From positions 868,001 to 932,000 of the forward strand of contig JARCOQ010000017.1 in assembly GCA_029207755.1 (NCBI GenBank): a DNA stretch of 64,000 nucleotides, written 5' to 3'. This document shows positions 47,511-57,900 of the stretch, in pieces (the first letter of the stretch is position 1; every line of letters starts with the position of its first letter). The position numbers and the translations under genes are program-made. Source of the DNA: Chamaea fasciata. Lineage: Eukaryota; Chordata; Aves; Passeriformes; Sylviidae. The notes below the pieces were generated by a model. That model made no database searches. It saw only the letters and a program-made list of their open reading frames with translations, and was not told where the DNA came from.

Positions 47511-48469
47511 GTTCCAGAGCCTGCCCAAGCCACCTGACAGGCTCTGTGATAAGGGACAAGCCAAGGGGGCATTCCAGGATGGCTGAAACAAACCCCCCTT
47601 CAGACTGCACAGAACCTGGTGATCACTGCCTGCTCCCACAGTCTCCGTGTTCCCAAACCCAGGAGCTCTGTCCTGCCCTTGGAACATCCCCCTGCTCCTG
47701 TTGATCCCTTCAGCAGTCCATCAGAAAGAATTCCTGATGTGACAGATACCCTTTGGCCTCAGCTGTGACTCAGGTATTTACATGTTCTTTTGTTTTGTAT
47801 AATTTTAGATTATAAAGAACTAATAATACACCTGATGAATTTTAGTGTCATATATCATTTAATAACTAGCGTGTGTTTTTGAAGCACTTTGCACACCTGC
47901 CTCAGAAGAATCTCCAGTTTTTGCCTCGATCTCACTTAGAAACATTTGACTCTGGTTCAATGTTTGGTCTCAAGTTGTTCATTTTCAGTCACCAAGGCTA
48001 GTTTAGGTCAGGAAACGCAGATTTTCCCTTACCGGTGTCTGCTGTTAACCCCACCTGGACATCTCCCCCAGGTAACACGTTATTGCTGAGGTCTGGTGTT
48101 CCCAGAGAAACCTGGGGACAACTGTGAAGGAGGTGACCTCCCTGCCCAAACCAGAAAATGAAACTCCAGCTCGGTTCGCAGAATACAGACACACAGAATG
48201 CATCTCTGTGCTGCTTGTGGGATCTGTCAAATGTGGCAGGCTGTCATTAAAAGCAATTAACCTAATCAAGAATCCCTTTTCTCCTCTTTCTGCCCAGTCA
48301 GGTGAATGTTAAATACCAGATTTTCCAGGGGCACGGAGAAGAGGAAATCAGCATCCGTGTTTTCAGTCCAACAGGTGCACGGAGCAGCAAGTACAGATCT
48401 GCCTCTGGCTGCCCAAAGCGTGCGTGTCACTGCTGAGAGCAGGGCAGCCACCAGCACGGGCCCCTGCCC

Positions 48470-48473
<4 letters not shown>
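47511..48473. other. Intergenic, unique sequence
   Basis: No gene seen; AT-rich segment at 47,770-47,880. Confidence 0.6.
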
Positions 48474-48505
<32 letters not shown>

Positions 48506-49500
48506 CCTGCCCACCTCAGTGACAGGAACAGGGACAGTGCCCCTGCTCACCCCAGTGACAGTGACAGAGACAATGCCACCTGCCCAGCTCAGTGACAGTG
48601 ACAGGGACAGTGCCCCTGCTCACTCCAGTGACAGTGACAGAGACAGTGTCACCTGCCCAGCTCAGTGACAGTGACAGTGCCTCTGCTCACCCCAGTGACA
48701 GTGACAGAGACAATGCCACCTGCCCAGCTCAGTGACAGGGACAGTGCCCCTGCTCACCCCAGTGACAGTGACAGAGACAGTGCCACCTGCCCAGCTCAGT
48801 GACAGTGACAGGGACAGTGCCCCTGCTCACCCCAGTGACAGTGACAGGGACAGTGCCCCTGCTCACTCCAGTGACAGTGACAGAGACAGTGCCACCTGCC
48901 CAGCTCAGTGACAGTGACAGGGACAGTGCCCCTGCTCACCCCAGTGACAGGAACAGGGACAGTGCCCCTGCTCACTCCAGTGACAGTGACAGAGACAATG
49001 CCACCTGCCCAGCTCAGTGACAGGGACAGTGCCCCTGCTCACCCCAGTGACAGTGACAGAGACAGAGACAATGCCACCTGTCCAGCTCAGTGACAGGGAC
49101 AGTGCCAGCTGCCCACCACAGTGACAGTGACAGAGACAGTGCCACCTGCCCAGCTCAGTGACAGTGACAGGGACAGTGCCCCTGCTCACCCCAGTGACAG
49201 TGACAGGGACAGAGACAATACCACCTGTCCAGCTCAGTGACAGGGACAGTGCCAGCTGCCCACCCCAGTGACAGTGACAGAGACAGTGCCACCTGCTCAC
49301 CTCAGTGACACTGCCAGTGACAGTGACAGAGACAATGCCACCTGCCCAGCTCAGTGACAGTGCCCCTGCCCACCTCAGTGACGGTGACAGAGACAGTGCC
49401 AACTGCCCACCTCGGTGACAGTGCCAGTGCCAGTGCTACCTGCCCACCTCAGTGACAGTGGCAATGCCAGTGCCCGTGTCACCTGCCCCCTCAGTGACAC
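48474..49500. repeat. GTGACA/GGGACA-based minisatellite, about 1 kb
   Basis: Monomers of about 36-42 bp made of hexamers (GTGACA, GAGACA, GGGACA) joined to either GTGCCCCTGCTCACCCCA or ATGCCACCTGCCCAGCTCA. The two linker types mostly alternate, giving a dimeric unit of roughly 75 bp. Copy lengths differ by whole hexamers. Confidence 0.93.
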
Positions 49501-49909
49501 CGCCAGTGCCACCGGCCCACCCCGCGGTGCCCGTGCGCAGCCCAGGTCCCCGTGCCAGTGGCTCCGGGCACACCGTGCCCTCCCAGCCCTGCCCTGCCCT
49601 GCCCTGCCCGCGGACCCTCCCGCGCCTGCCTGCGCTGTGTGAGCTCCACCGTCCCCCCCTCGAGTGCGTCCAACTCTCCCCAGCACTCCCAAACCTCTCC
49701 CGGCTTTCCGGCAGCGGAGGAGGCAAAGAGAAACCCCCGCTCCCTTGAGGTGGGCGCTCCCCCCGGGGGGAGGAGAGGGAGGCTGACCTCCCCGGAGCAT
49801 TTTCGGATCGTATTTCTTTTTCAAGGCACTTAGCCATCAGCTCAGCCTATGGCTCCGCTTCCTGCGGGCACGCCCTGCTTGTGGCTGCGCAGGTACTCAC
49901 TAAGCACCA
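49501..49909. other. GC-rich intergenic segment
   Basis: Continues the array with CCGG-rich unique sequence including CCCTGCCCTGCC repeats at about 49,590-49,607. CpG is locally frequent at 49,520-49,640 and 49,740-49,810. No gene recognised. Confidence 0.5.
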
Positions 49910-50115
49910 GTAACACCCAGCATTTATATGGGGCTTTTCATCTTCAAAGCACTTCCCGAACGTGGTTTAATTAATGAATCCTCACAGCCCTCGGTGAGGT
50001 ATGCGCAGTTATTACCCCCACGTTTTACAAGTGAGGAAAACTGAGGCAGCGATTAGCTGAGGCAACACTGTGGGAATTGGGATTAGTGCTCAGGAGGACT
50101 CGGGGTGCCTGGACC
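49910..50115 (+). mobile_element. Ancient MIR/L3-like interspersed repeat, copy 2
   Basis: Better-preserved copy: GCATTTATATGGGGCTTTTC, CATCTTCAAAGCACTTCC, TTAATGAATCCTCACAGCCC, TCGGTGAGGTATG, then ATTACCCCCACGTTTTACAA and GAAAACTGAGGCA. The order and spacing of these blocks is that of MIR/L3-type 3' ends. Same orientation as copy 1, 2.5 kb away. Confidence 0.7.
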
Positions 50116-51233
50116 CCCGGCCCGCAGTGCAGCTGCCTCCCTGGGGAATGAGGGGGGCCTCCGAGCTCTGCAGTCCCTTGAACACAACCCCTGCTGACCC
50201 GTGCGTGCGGCAGCAGCATCTGACCTGCCAGGCCCACACTGCTTTTCTGTGCGGGGGTCCGAAAACAAAATAATTTTTCATGTTCCAGTATCACTTCCAG
50301 CTCCTGCTGTCACCCGAAGAGCAGATTGAAAGCAGGACACTGGGACTGAGGTTCTGGAAGAGGCTGGCTCCAGTTGGCACCACCTCACCCAGTCAGCTTG
50401 AGCACCTTCACAGAGATTTTGGAGGGACATGAGGGGACTTTCACCCCGAGAGCCCCGAGCACTCCCTGGACAAAGGCGAGTGTGGCTGTCCCCAATCCCA
50501 GGGTGGCTCTGTGAGGGCTGTCAGCCCCACTGGGGCTTGGCAGCGCCCGAGGATGGGATGATTCACGACCCTCATCCCACAGTCACGAAATTTCAGTGAG
50601 TTTCACTCACATCCTCCTCAGGAACGGCGGGTTCCTCCCTGGAGAAGCCCCGGGGTATCCCAGTTCGCCGCTGACAGGGGAGGATGGGCACAGACTTCCT
50701 GGTGGTGCTGTGAGCCGGGAGGGTGAGAGAGGGCACCAGCCACGGGGGTTAAACCTGCGTGGTTCAACCTGGTCAAACTTGAACATCCGAGAGAACCTGC
50801 AGGGCTTGGTTCCTTTCCAGCCCTCCAGGGCTCTCAGGGCCCTAATTATTATTGTTGTTGTTGTTACTGTAACAAAACATTCATATACTGCCATAAAACA
50901 CAAACTAGATAATACACGTTCTTGGCCTCAAGAGCTCAGCCTCCAAACAGGCTGGACGTTCGGAACTGGATCCCTCAGGAGACACGGGGAAGGCTCAGCC
51001 CTTTCCCAGCAATTTCCCCTCTCGGTTCCTTCCCAGTGAGGCTGAGCCCTGTGAAGGGAGAGGAGACAGAGCAGGGAGCTGCCCAGGCAGCAGCAGACAC
51101 AGCACGGCCCCACAGCTGGGGAGAGGGGTTCGTGGCTGGCAGCCCCACACGGGACTGGGGCCACTGGGATTCAGTTCACTGGGGCTGTGCTTCTGCTGCA
51201 GCTCCCAGCTGGTACCCAGCCCTGGGCAGTGTG
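50116..51233. other. Intergenic, unique sequence
   Basis: No gene recognised; a (GTT)n run at 50,850-50,866. Confidence 0.6.
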
Positions 51234-52015
51234 TCACCCTGAGCAGGCAGTGTGTGACCCCAGACAGTGTGTGACCCTGGGCAGGCAGTGTGTGACCCCA
51301 GACAGTGTGTGACCCCAGACAGTGTGAGACCCTGGGCGGTGTGTGACCCTGAACTGGCAGTGTGTGACCCCTGACAGTGTGTGACCCCAGACAGTGTGAG
51401 ACCCCAGACAGTGTGTGACCCTAAACAGGCAGTGTGTGACCCCAGACAGTGTGTGACCCTGGGCGGTGTGTGACCCTGAGCAGGCAGTGTGTGACCCCTG
51501 ACAGTGTGTGACCCCAGACAGTGTGAGACCCCGGGGAATTGTGTGTGACCCCAGACAGTGTGTGACCCTGGGCGGTGTGTGACCCTGAACTGGCAGTGTG
51601 TGACCCCAAACAGTGTGAGACCCTGGGAAGTGTGTCACCCTGGGCAGTGTGTGACCCCGAGCAGGCAGTGTGTGACCCCAGACAGTGTGTGACCCTAAAC
51701 AGGCAGTGTGTGACCCCAGACAGTGTGTGACCCTGAGCAGGCAGTGTGTGACCCCTGACAGTGTGTGACCCCTGACAGTGTGTGACCCCTGACGGTGTGT
51801 GACCCCTGACGCTGTGTGACCCCAGACAGTGGGAGACCCTGGGCAGTGTGTGACCCCGAGCAGGCAGTGTGTGACGCCTGACAGTGTGTGACCCCAGACA
51901 GTGTGTGACCCCAGACAGTGTGACCCTGAGCAGTGTGTGACCCAGGGCAGTGTGTGACCCTGGGCAGTGTGTGACCTTGGGCAGGGTCTGACCCTGGCCC
52001 CAGACAGGCAGTGTC
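51234..52015. repeat. GTGTGTGACCC minisatellite, about 780 bp
   Basis: Units of about 18-21 bp with core CAGTGTGTGACCC followed by CAGA, CTGA, TGAGCAGG, TAAACAGG or TGGGCGG. Larger blocks of four to six units recur imperfectly, so internal duplication is likely. Confidence 0.95.
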
Positions 52016-53770
52016 TGACCGGGGTGCAGTCCCCGGTCCCGGGGGCTCCCAGGGATCTGCTGTCAGTGAGCTCCGTCCTGCCAACCCTTCCCAGTCTGGT
52101 CTGCCATGCCATGAGATATGCCAAGGGAGAAGTGGAAAATGTTGCAATTGTTAAGCTGTGCTTTGAAATGGAACAAAAATACTTGTAAATAATAGTAATC
52201 TCTAACGGGGGGGGAAATAAAATCCCTGCTTCTTCCCGTCGAGCCACCCCAGGGAGCAGCAGGGTGTCAGGCTGCACAGACTCACCCACCAGGCCCTGTG
52301 TGCACTGGGCATCGTCCTCAACAACTGCACCAGAGCCAAGACAAGGAGCACGCGAGGTCCCTTGTCTGTCTGAGCACCAGGGAGTGACCCCTGGCCACTC
52401 TGGACCAGCTGAAGGCTCCGAGCCAGAAACTGTCCCTGCCATATATATTCATAACTCATAACACAAACCAAACCGAGCAAACAAACAAACAAACAAAACC
52501 CCCAACAAAACACATTCCTAATGAAGAAAACATTTCTCAGAAGTGCTGCTGTTTCCAGCCCCTGCAGTGCTGAGTGTTCCAACGCTCCGATGTTCCCTGG
52601 CCGCTCGGGCACACAGGATTGCGCAGACACTGCTGCAGTGTTTGAATGTTTAATCCGACCTACCTTAGGCCTGGCGCAAACCAGGAACGGGGGCACACCT
52701 GACACATTGCAAAGGGCTGTGAGGTTAAAATTCTTGTTGTTATTATACTCTAGGACAATCCTCGTCACAGAACATACACAGCAGTGGGGAAACCTCCCTG
52801 GACGCCCAGTGTAAGGGCTCACAGCACCCACTGCCCACCCCTAAACCATTTCTGCTTTTCCCCACTCTCCTCGCTCTTCGTCCATCCCCCCGCCAGGCTC
52901 TGTTCCATCCCTGGGGGATTTTGTTGCTACAGCAGATATGCTGATGACCCAAGGCTTGGTTTATCCGCAGGTGCTCTGCCCCTTTACGAGCAGTCAGTCC
53001 CAGTCTGTCACATTCCCCCGGAGGGCTCAGGCTGGAGCCCTGCCGTGCTCCCCACCCTTGCTCTGCCCCTGGCCCCACAGGAGCCTGTTCCCTGCCTGTC
53101 CCTTTGTGGCACGGCCCCACAGCTGCTGAGTGCCAGCCAGGGCCCCTGTCTGTGCAGGGGACACCGGCCTGCAGCCCTGGCACACTCTGTGCTCATCCCA
53201 ACACAGCAGCAAAGCAGGAATCCTTTTTTTTCCCGGAGGTGACCCAGACAAAATGGCTAATTTCTAAGTTATCTCCTCGTGGCTTGTGCTTCCTGCCATA
53301 GCAAGAGTTGTCAACCGGGCAGAGCTTAATCTCAACTCAGGCATTAACTTGAACACAATTAATTCTTGGCAGCAGGCAGCAAGTGCTGTGAGCCCCATCT
53401 CTCCTGATGGTGATAAGGCTGACTGTCAGGACAGGCTCTGCATTCACCCCTCGACTTTAGCAAGAGTTAGATCAAGTCCATACAGACTAATAAACCAAAT
53501 TACATTGTTGGCACCAGCAAGTGCCGCTCGGAAAGAGTCAATTGATTCCTGTCTGCTTATGCCAACCAGGACCTTCCTCAGCTCCCAGAGGCAGCTGGGA
53601 TTTTCCCAGTAGTTTTCAGGAAAGCTGTGCAAAGTCCAGCTGGGTGAGCAGAAAACGCGCAGGTCTGAGGCACAGGGCCCAGCCAAGGAGCAGGGTTTGC
53701 CAGGAGCAGCACCAACACCCCTGGCACACGGCAGAGGGGCACAGGGGTGACTCTGCCCTCTGGATCAACC
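52016..53770. other. Intergenic, unique sequence
   Basis: No gene recognised. (CAAA)n run at 52,478-52,497. Confidence 0.6.
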
Positions 53771-54612
53771 TCAGCCAGCCCTGCCTTCCCCTGCCCTGCC
53801 TTCCCTGCCCTGCCTTCCCCTGCCCTGCCCTCCCCTGCCCTGCCTTCCCCTGCCCTGCCTTCCCCCGCCCTGCCTCCCCCCGCCCTGCCTCCCCCCGCCC
53901 TGCCTTCCCCCGCCCTGCCTTCCCCCGCCCTGCCTTCCCCCGCCCTGCCTTCCCTGCCCTGCCTTCCCCTGCCCTGCCCTCCCCTGCCCTGCCTTCCCCT
54001 GCCCTGCCTTCCCCTGCCCTGCCTTCCCCCGCCCTGCCTTCCCCCGCCCTGCCCTCCCCCGCCCTGCCTTCCCCCGCCCTGCCTTCCCCCGCCCTGCCTT
54101 CCCTGCCCTGCCTTCCCCTGCCCTGCCTTCCCCTGCCCTGCCTCCCCTGCCCTGCCTCCCCTGCCCTGCCTTCCCCTGCCCTGCCTTCCCCTGCCCTGCC
54201 TTCCCTGCCCTGCCTCCCCTGCCCTGCCTCCCCTGCCCCGCCTCCCCTGCCCCGCCTCCCCTGCCCCGCCTCCCCTGCCCTGCCTTCCCCTGCCCTGCCT
54301 CCCCTGCCCTGCCTCCCCTGCCCTGCCTTCCCCTGCCCTGCCTTCCCCTGCCCTGCCTCCCCTGCCCTGCCTTCCCCTGCCCTGCCTCCCCTGCCCTGCC
54401 TTCCCTTGCCCTGCCTCCCCTGCCCCTGCCCTGCCTCCCCTGCCCTGCCCTCCCCTGCCCTGCCTCCCCTGCCCTGCCTTCCCCTGCCCTGCCTCCCCTG
54501 CCCTGCCCTCCCCTGCCCTGCCTCCCCTGCCCTGCCTTCCCCTGCCCTGCCTTCCCCTGCCCTGCCTTCCCCTGCCCTGCCTCCCCTGCCCTGCCTTCCC
54601 CTGCCCTGCTTT
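53771..54612. repeat. 14/15-bp CCCTGCCTTCCCCTG minisatellite, about 840 bp
   Basis: Over 50 copies of a C-rich unit, CCCTGCC(T)TCCCC(T/C)G, with blocks of the CCCCCGCC variant (53,865-53,945 and 54,025-54,090). The plus strand has essentially no A. Long Pro/Ala/Leu frames on plus and Gly/Arg/Ala frames on minus are artefacts of this composition. Confidence 0.97.
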
Positions 54613-54819
54613 GCTCTCTCACAGACACTTTCTGCACATTCTCTCGCATTCCCCTGATGGAGCTGCAGTGAAGCCCTGTTCCCTCTGCTGGGGTTCAGGG
54701 GGGACAGGAGATGGCCTGGGACAGACTGAGCAGCTCCAGCCCCTGCAAGTTGTCTCCCCTCAAGGCACAGGAGTGAGCTGGCCATGCAGCACTTACAGTC
54801 CAACACTCACTGTCACCCT

Positions 54820-54970
54820 CCTGTCCCTGGTTTCTCTGCTATTTTACTGTTGTCACTGTCCCTGGTTTCTCTGGGTGTTTTGCTGTTGTCACTCTCCCTT
54901 GTCCCTGGTTTCTCTGCTATTTTACTGTTGTCACTGTCCCTGGTTTCTCTGGGTGTTTGGCTGTTGTCAC
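54820..54970. repeat. Two tandem copies of a 76-80-bp dimer
   Basis: Each copy contains TGTCCCTGGTTTCTCTGCTA then TTTTACTGTTGTCAC, followed by the related CTGGTTTCTCTGGGTGTTT and GCTGTTGTCAC, so the array is a duplicated dimer of about 38-bp monomers. Confidence 0.9.
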
Positions 54971-57900
54971 CCTGCTGAAGAGAAGAACAGAACCACCCGG
55001 GCATCCCAGCCCGATGGGCTCAGCTCCGTGTGCTGTGACTCAGGGCAGAGCTCTTCCCATGTTTTCACATCCACACTCAGGGGATGAGAAGGAGTGAAAT
55101 GAGCAGGGAGATTGCAAAACCCCGAGGAGTCAGCAGACTGGAAGGTCCCTGGCAAAACAGGTCCCATGCCCCACAGAAATGCCCTGCTCTTTCTCTTTTT
55201 TTGATTTGAACGGTCTGAAGTTTGCAAAACCTCCGAGGTTCCTGAGCGGATGCACAGGAATTCCAGCCAAGGCAGATCCCATCCACAGTGTCCTGGCAGC
55301 TGCCTGGAAAGGTCTGTAGGAGTCACCCGTTCTCAGGGCCAGGGATTTGATGGCCAGTGTTAATTACACCACTAATTACGTGGGGGTAAATATTTTGATC
55401 CATGGGCAGAAGCACTTTCCTATCAGCGGGGGAATCCTGCCCAAATATCTGACTGGGGGAGGCAATGGCACAGCCTACCCAGGTGCTGGAACTGTGACAT
55501 TTAAAACTGATTGTGACATTTCACCAGAATGAAAACTTCTGGTGGACTGCTTGGTGCAAAGGCCATCTCTTCCCACAGAAAACCAGCAGGAATTTCTCTC
55601 TGCCCTATGCTGAAGAGAATCTCCGCTGAAAATGTCATTTGATTTGTCCTGCAAACAACCCCCAGGTCTGCCCTGTTTTACAGAGCCTTTGGCTATGCCG
55701 GGAGCTGAGGTGGTTGGTGCGTTGTGGCCTGTGTTGTGTAAGGTGTTGCCTACTCCTATTTTGCATATTAATTGCAAATACGTTTTTTCAGCTGACTGAA
55801 AAAATGCCCCAGTGGAGCCTTACCCACGAGAGAGCTCTGGAGCGGATGTGGAGGAAAAACTCCGTGCTCTGATTTTCCTGCAAAGGGTCTTGATGGCTTT
55901 TATGCTGAAAAGCACTGTCGTGCTCAGATTCATATGGATCAAAACCACATCCACTTTCTGAACTAATTTTGACAAGGTTCAAAGGCAGTGCACTCCTGCA
56001 ATGGTGTCCAGTGCTTGGCTTCCAGGAAGTACAATTCTGCAAGGGGCAGGAAGGCTGTCTCAGGGTTACTTCACTTCTGCTGAAACCACTGATATAAAAG
56101 TCATTTAGGAAAAAGCTCTTTGCCAGTTTTTTCTTTCACAAAATTATGCGGCACTAGCCTCAAAAATTAACTTGTTTGAAAAAAACCCCAAATATATGCA
56201 AATAAACAATTTGTCTTATTGAAGAAAATAATTCAGTTATGAACACTTACATGATTTTAAAGATGTTTGGGAGACAGTTAATCCTCAAAAAGAGTCTTTT
56301 TATCTAAAATAAGGCTTTTTATCTATCTTTCATCTTTTTATCTAAACACCATATATATGTGAGGACAAAACCCTACAACACATGGCTTATGCAATTAACT
56401 CTTCAATAATGAGGGTACATCCATCAGTTCAGAAACCAGGAGAGATAGGCATGTTATATTTGCTGTTTTGCAAGCATTATCTCCAGCAAAATAACAAACC
56501 CAGATTAGCAGACTAAAGGCTTCATAGGGCTGCTCCTCATCCCCAGACAGACCAAGGATCAAATGCAGCATTCCAACATCACAGGTTATTAACAACGACC
56601 TGTCTTTACAATTACAAATTTAGGATACAAGCATGAATTCTAAATTCACATCTCTATCGGCCTCTGCCAAGGGATGGGCGGTGGTAACCGTTCCCCTGAA
56701 CTGAGCTCAGCAGGAAGGTGCTGGGACAGCTGGACTGGAACCTCCATCTGCGGAGGAACAAGCCCACCTGCATGGAGGAGATCACAGATCTTTCACTGCC
56801 TCCTCAACAGCTGAACTGTGGAGCAGCACAGGGACCTGTGCTGGGATCTCATCTGCACCTGGGAATCCCTGGGTGTATGTTCATGCATAGCCCAGGTGGC
56901 AGAGCGGCCCAGCGTGGTCTTGCTTTTACTACTGAGTTACTCTGAGATCTTGTTCATCTTTCAGTATCTCCTTTGGTCCTCTGTAGCTCGGGGAACAACA
57001 CTTATCTGCTGCACTGAGGTCTGTAACAATAACTCTGACCTGCTTGATAAGAGATGCTGCTGAAAGACAAAAGTGGATTGTTGCAAAATTTTGTGGGTTG
57101 GCAACTTATCTAGTGGCACTGCCTTGCACCCAGAGCCCATTTGGCTCCTCACAGTGAAATGAGAGTGGGGGGAGAGGAAACCAGGTCAGAGTTTTTGGCA
57201 GACCTGTTCCAGGTGAGCCTAATCCAGCTGATTCATCCTGTGCTGCAATCGTTTCTGGCAAAGCCTGCCAGGTGAAGCAGCCTCCGGCCCTGTTGCAGCC
57301 GGGCTCTGTGTGGGGGTGTTGATGCTGCACACCAGGGAGGGGAGGCTGTCACTGCTGCACGAACTGGGGGGCCAGGGCTGGGTAAAGAACAAAAAGGGCT
57401 TCGCACGGGGGGGGGGGGGAGGGGGGCAACACCAGCCTGGTGCTCCCGGCCCAGCAGCCCACCCCGAGGGGTCGCTCCCAGCTCCCGGCAGAGCCGGGGG
57501 ACATCTCCGAGAAGCCCCTTCTGGTGACTCACACAATCTCTGCTCATGAATCACCGGCACTGGGATGTCTTCGTGGCATAATCAGAGCCCTGGTTATTAT
57601 AGTCATTGATGATAAAACAAGTAAATCTTAATGAGTTGTGGGAAAGGAGACAATAGGGCCCTCTGCCAGGTCTCATTTACCTTGACAACACGCCTACAGC
57701 CCCAGCACAAAGATCCCCATTGTTTATCCTCAGGATTTGTGAAGGGCCCAGACAGTTCTCATTTCCCTCAATCTGATGGTGCTGTCTTTATCTCTGCCTT
57801 AGCATTTCTAAGGTCCCTATCACTCGGGTATCTATGCATCGCAGCTTTAGTCCAAGGTTAAATTTATGGTAAATAAACCACTTGGACGGCCTTTGAAGGT

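Noticed and set aside
51234..52442. 402-codon minus frame with SGVTHCLGSHT repeats
   Set aside because: Translation of the GTGTGTGACCC array.
53616..54806. Long Gly/Arg/Ala and Pro/Ala/Leu frames (up to 446 codons)
   Set aside because: Translations of the 14/15-bp minisatellite.
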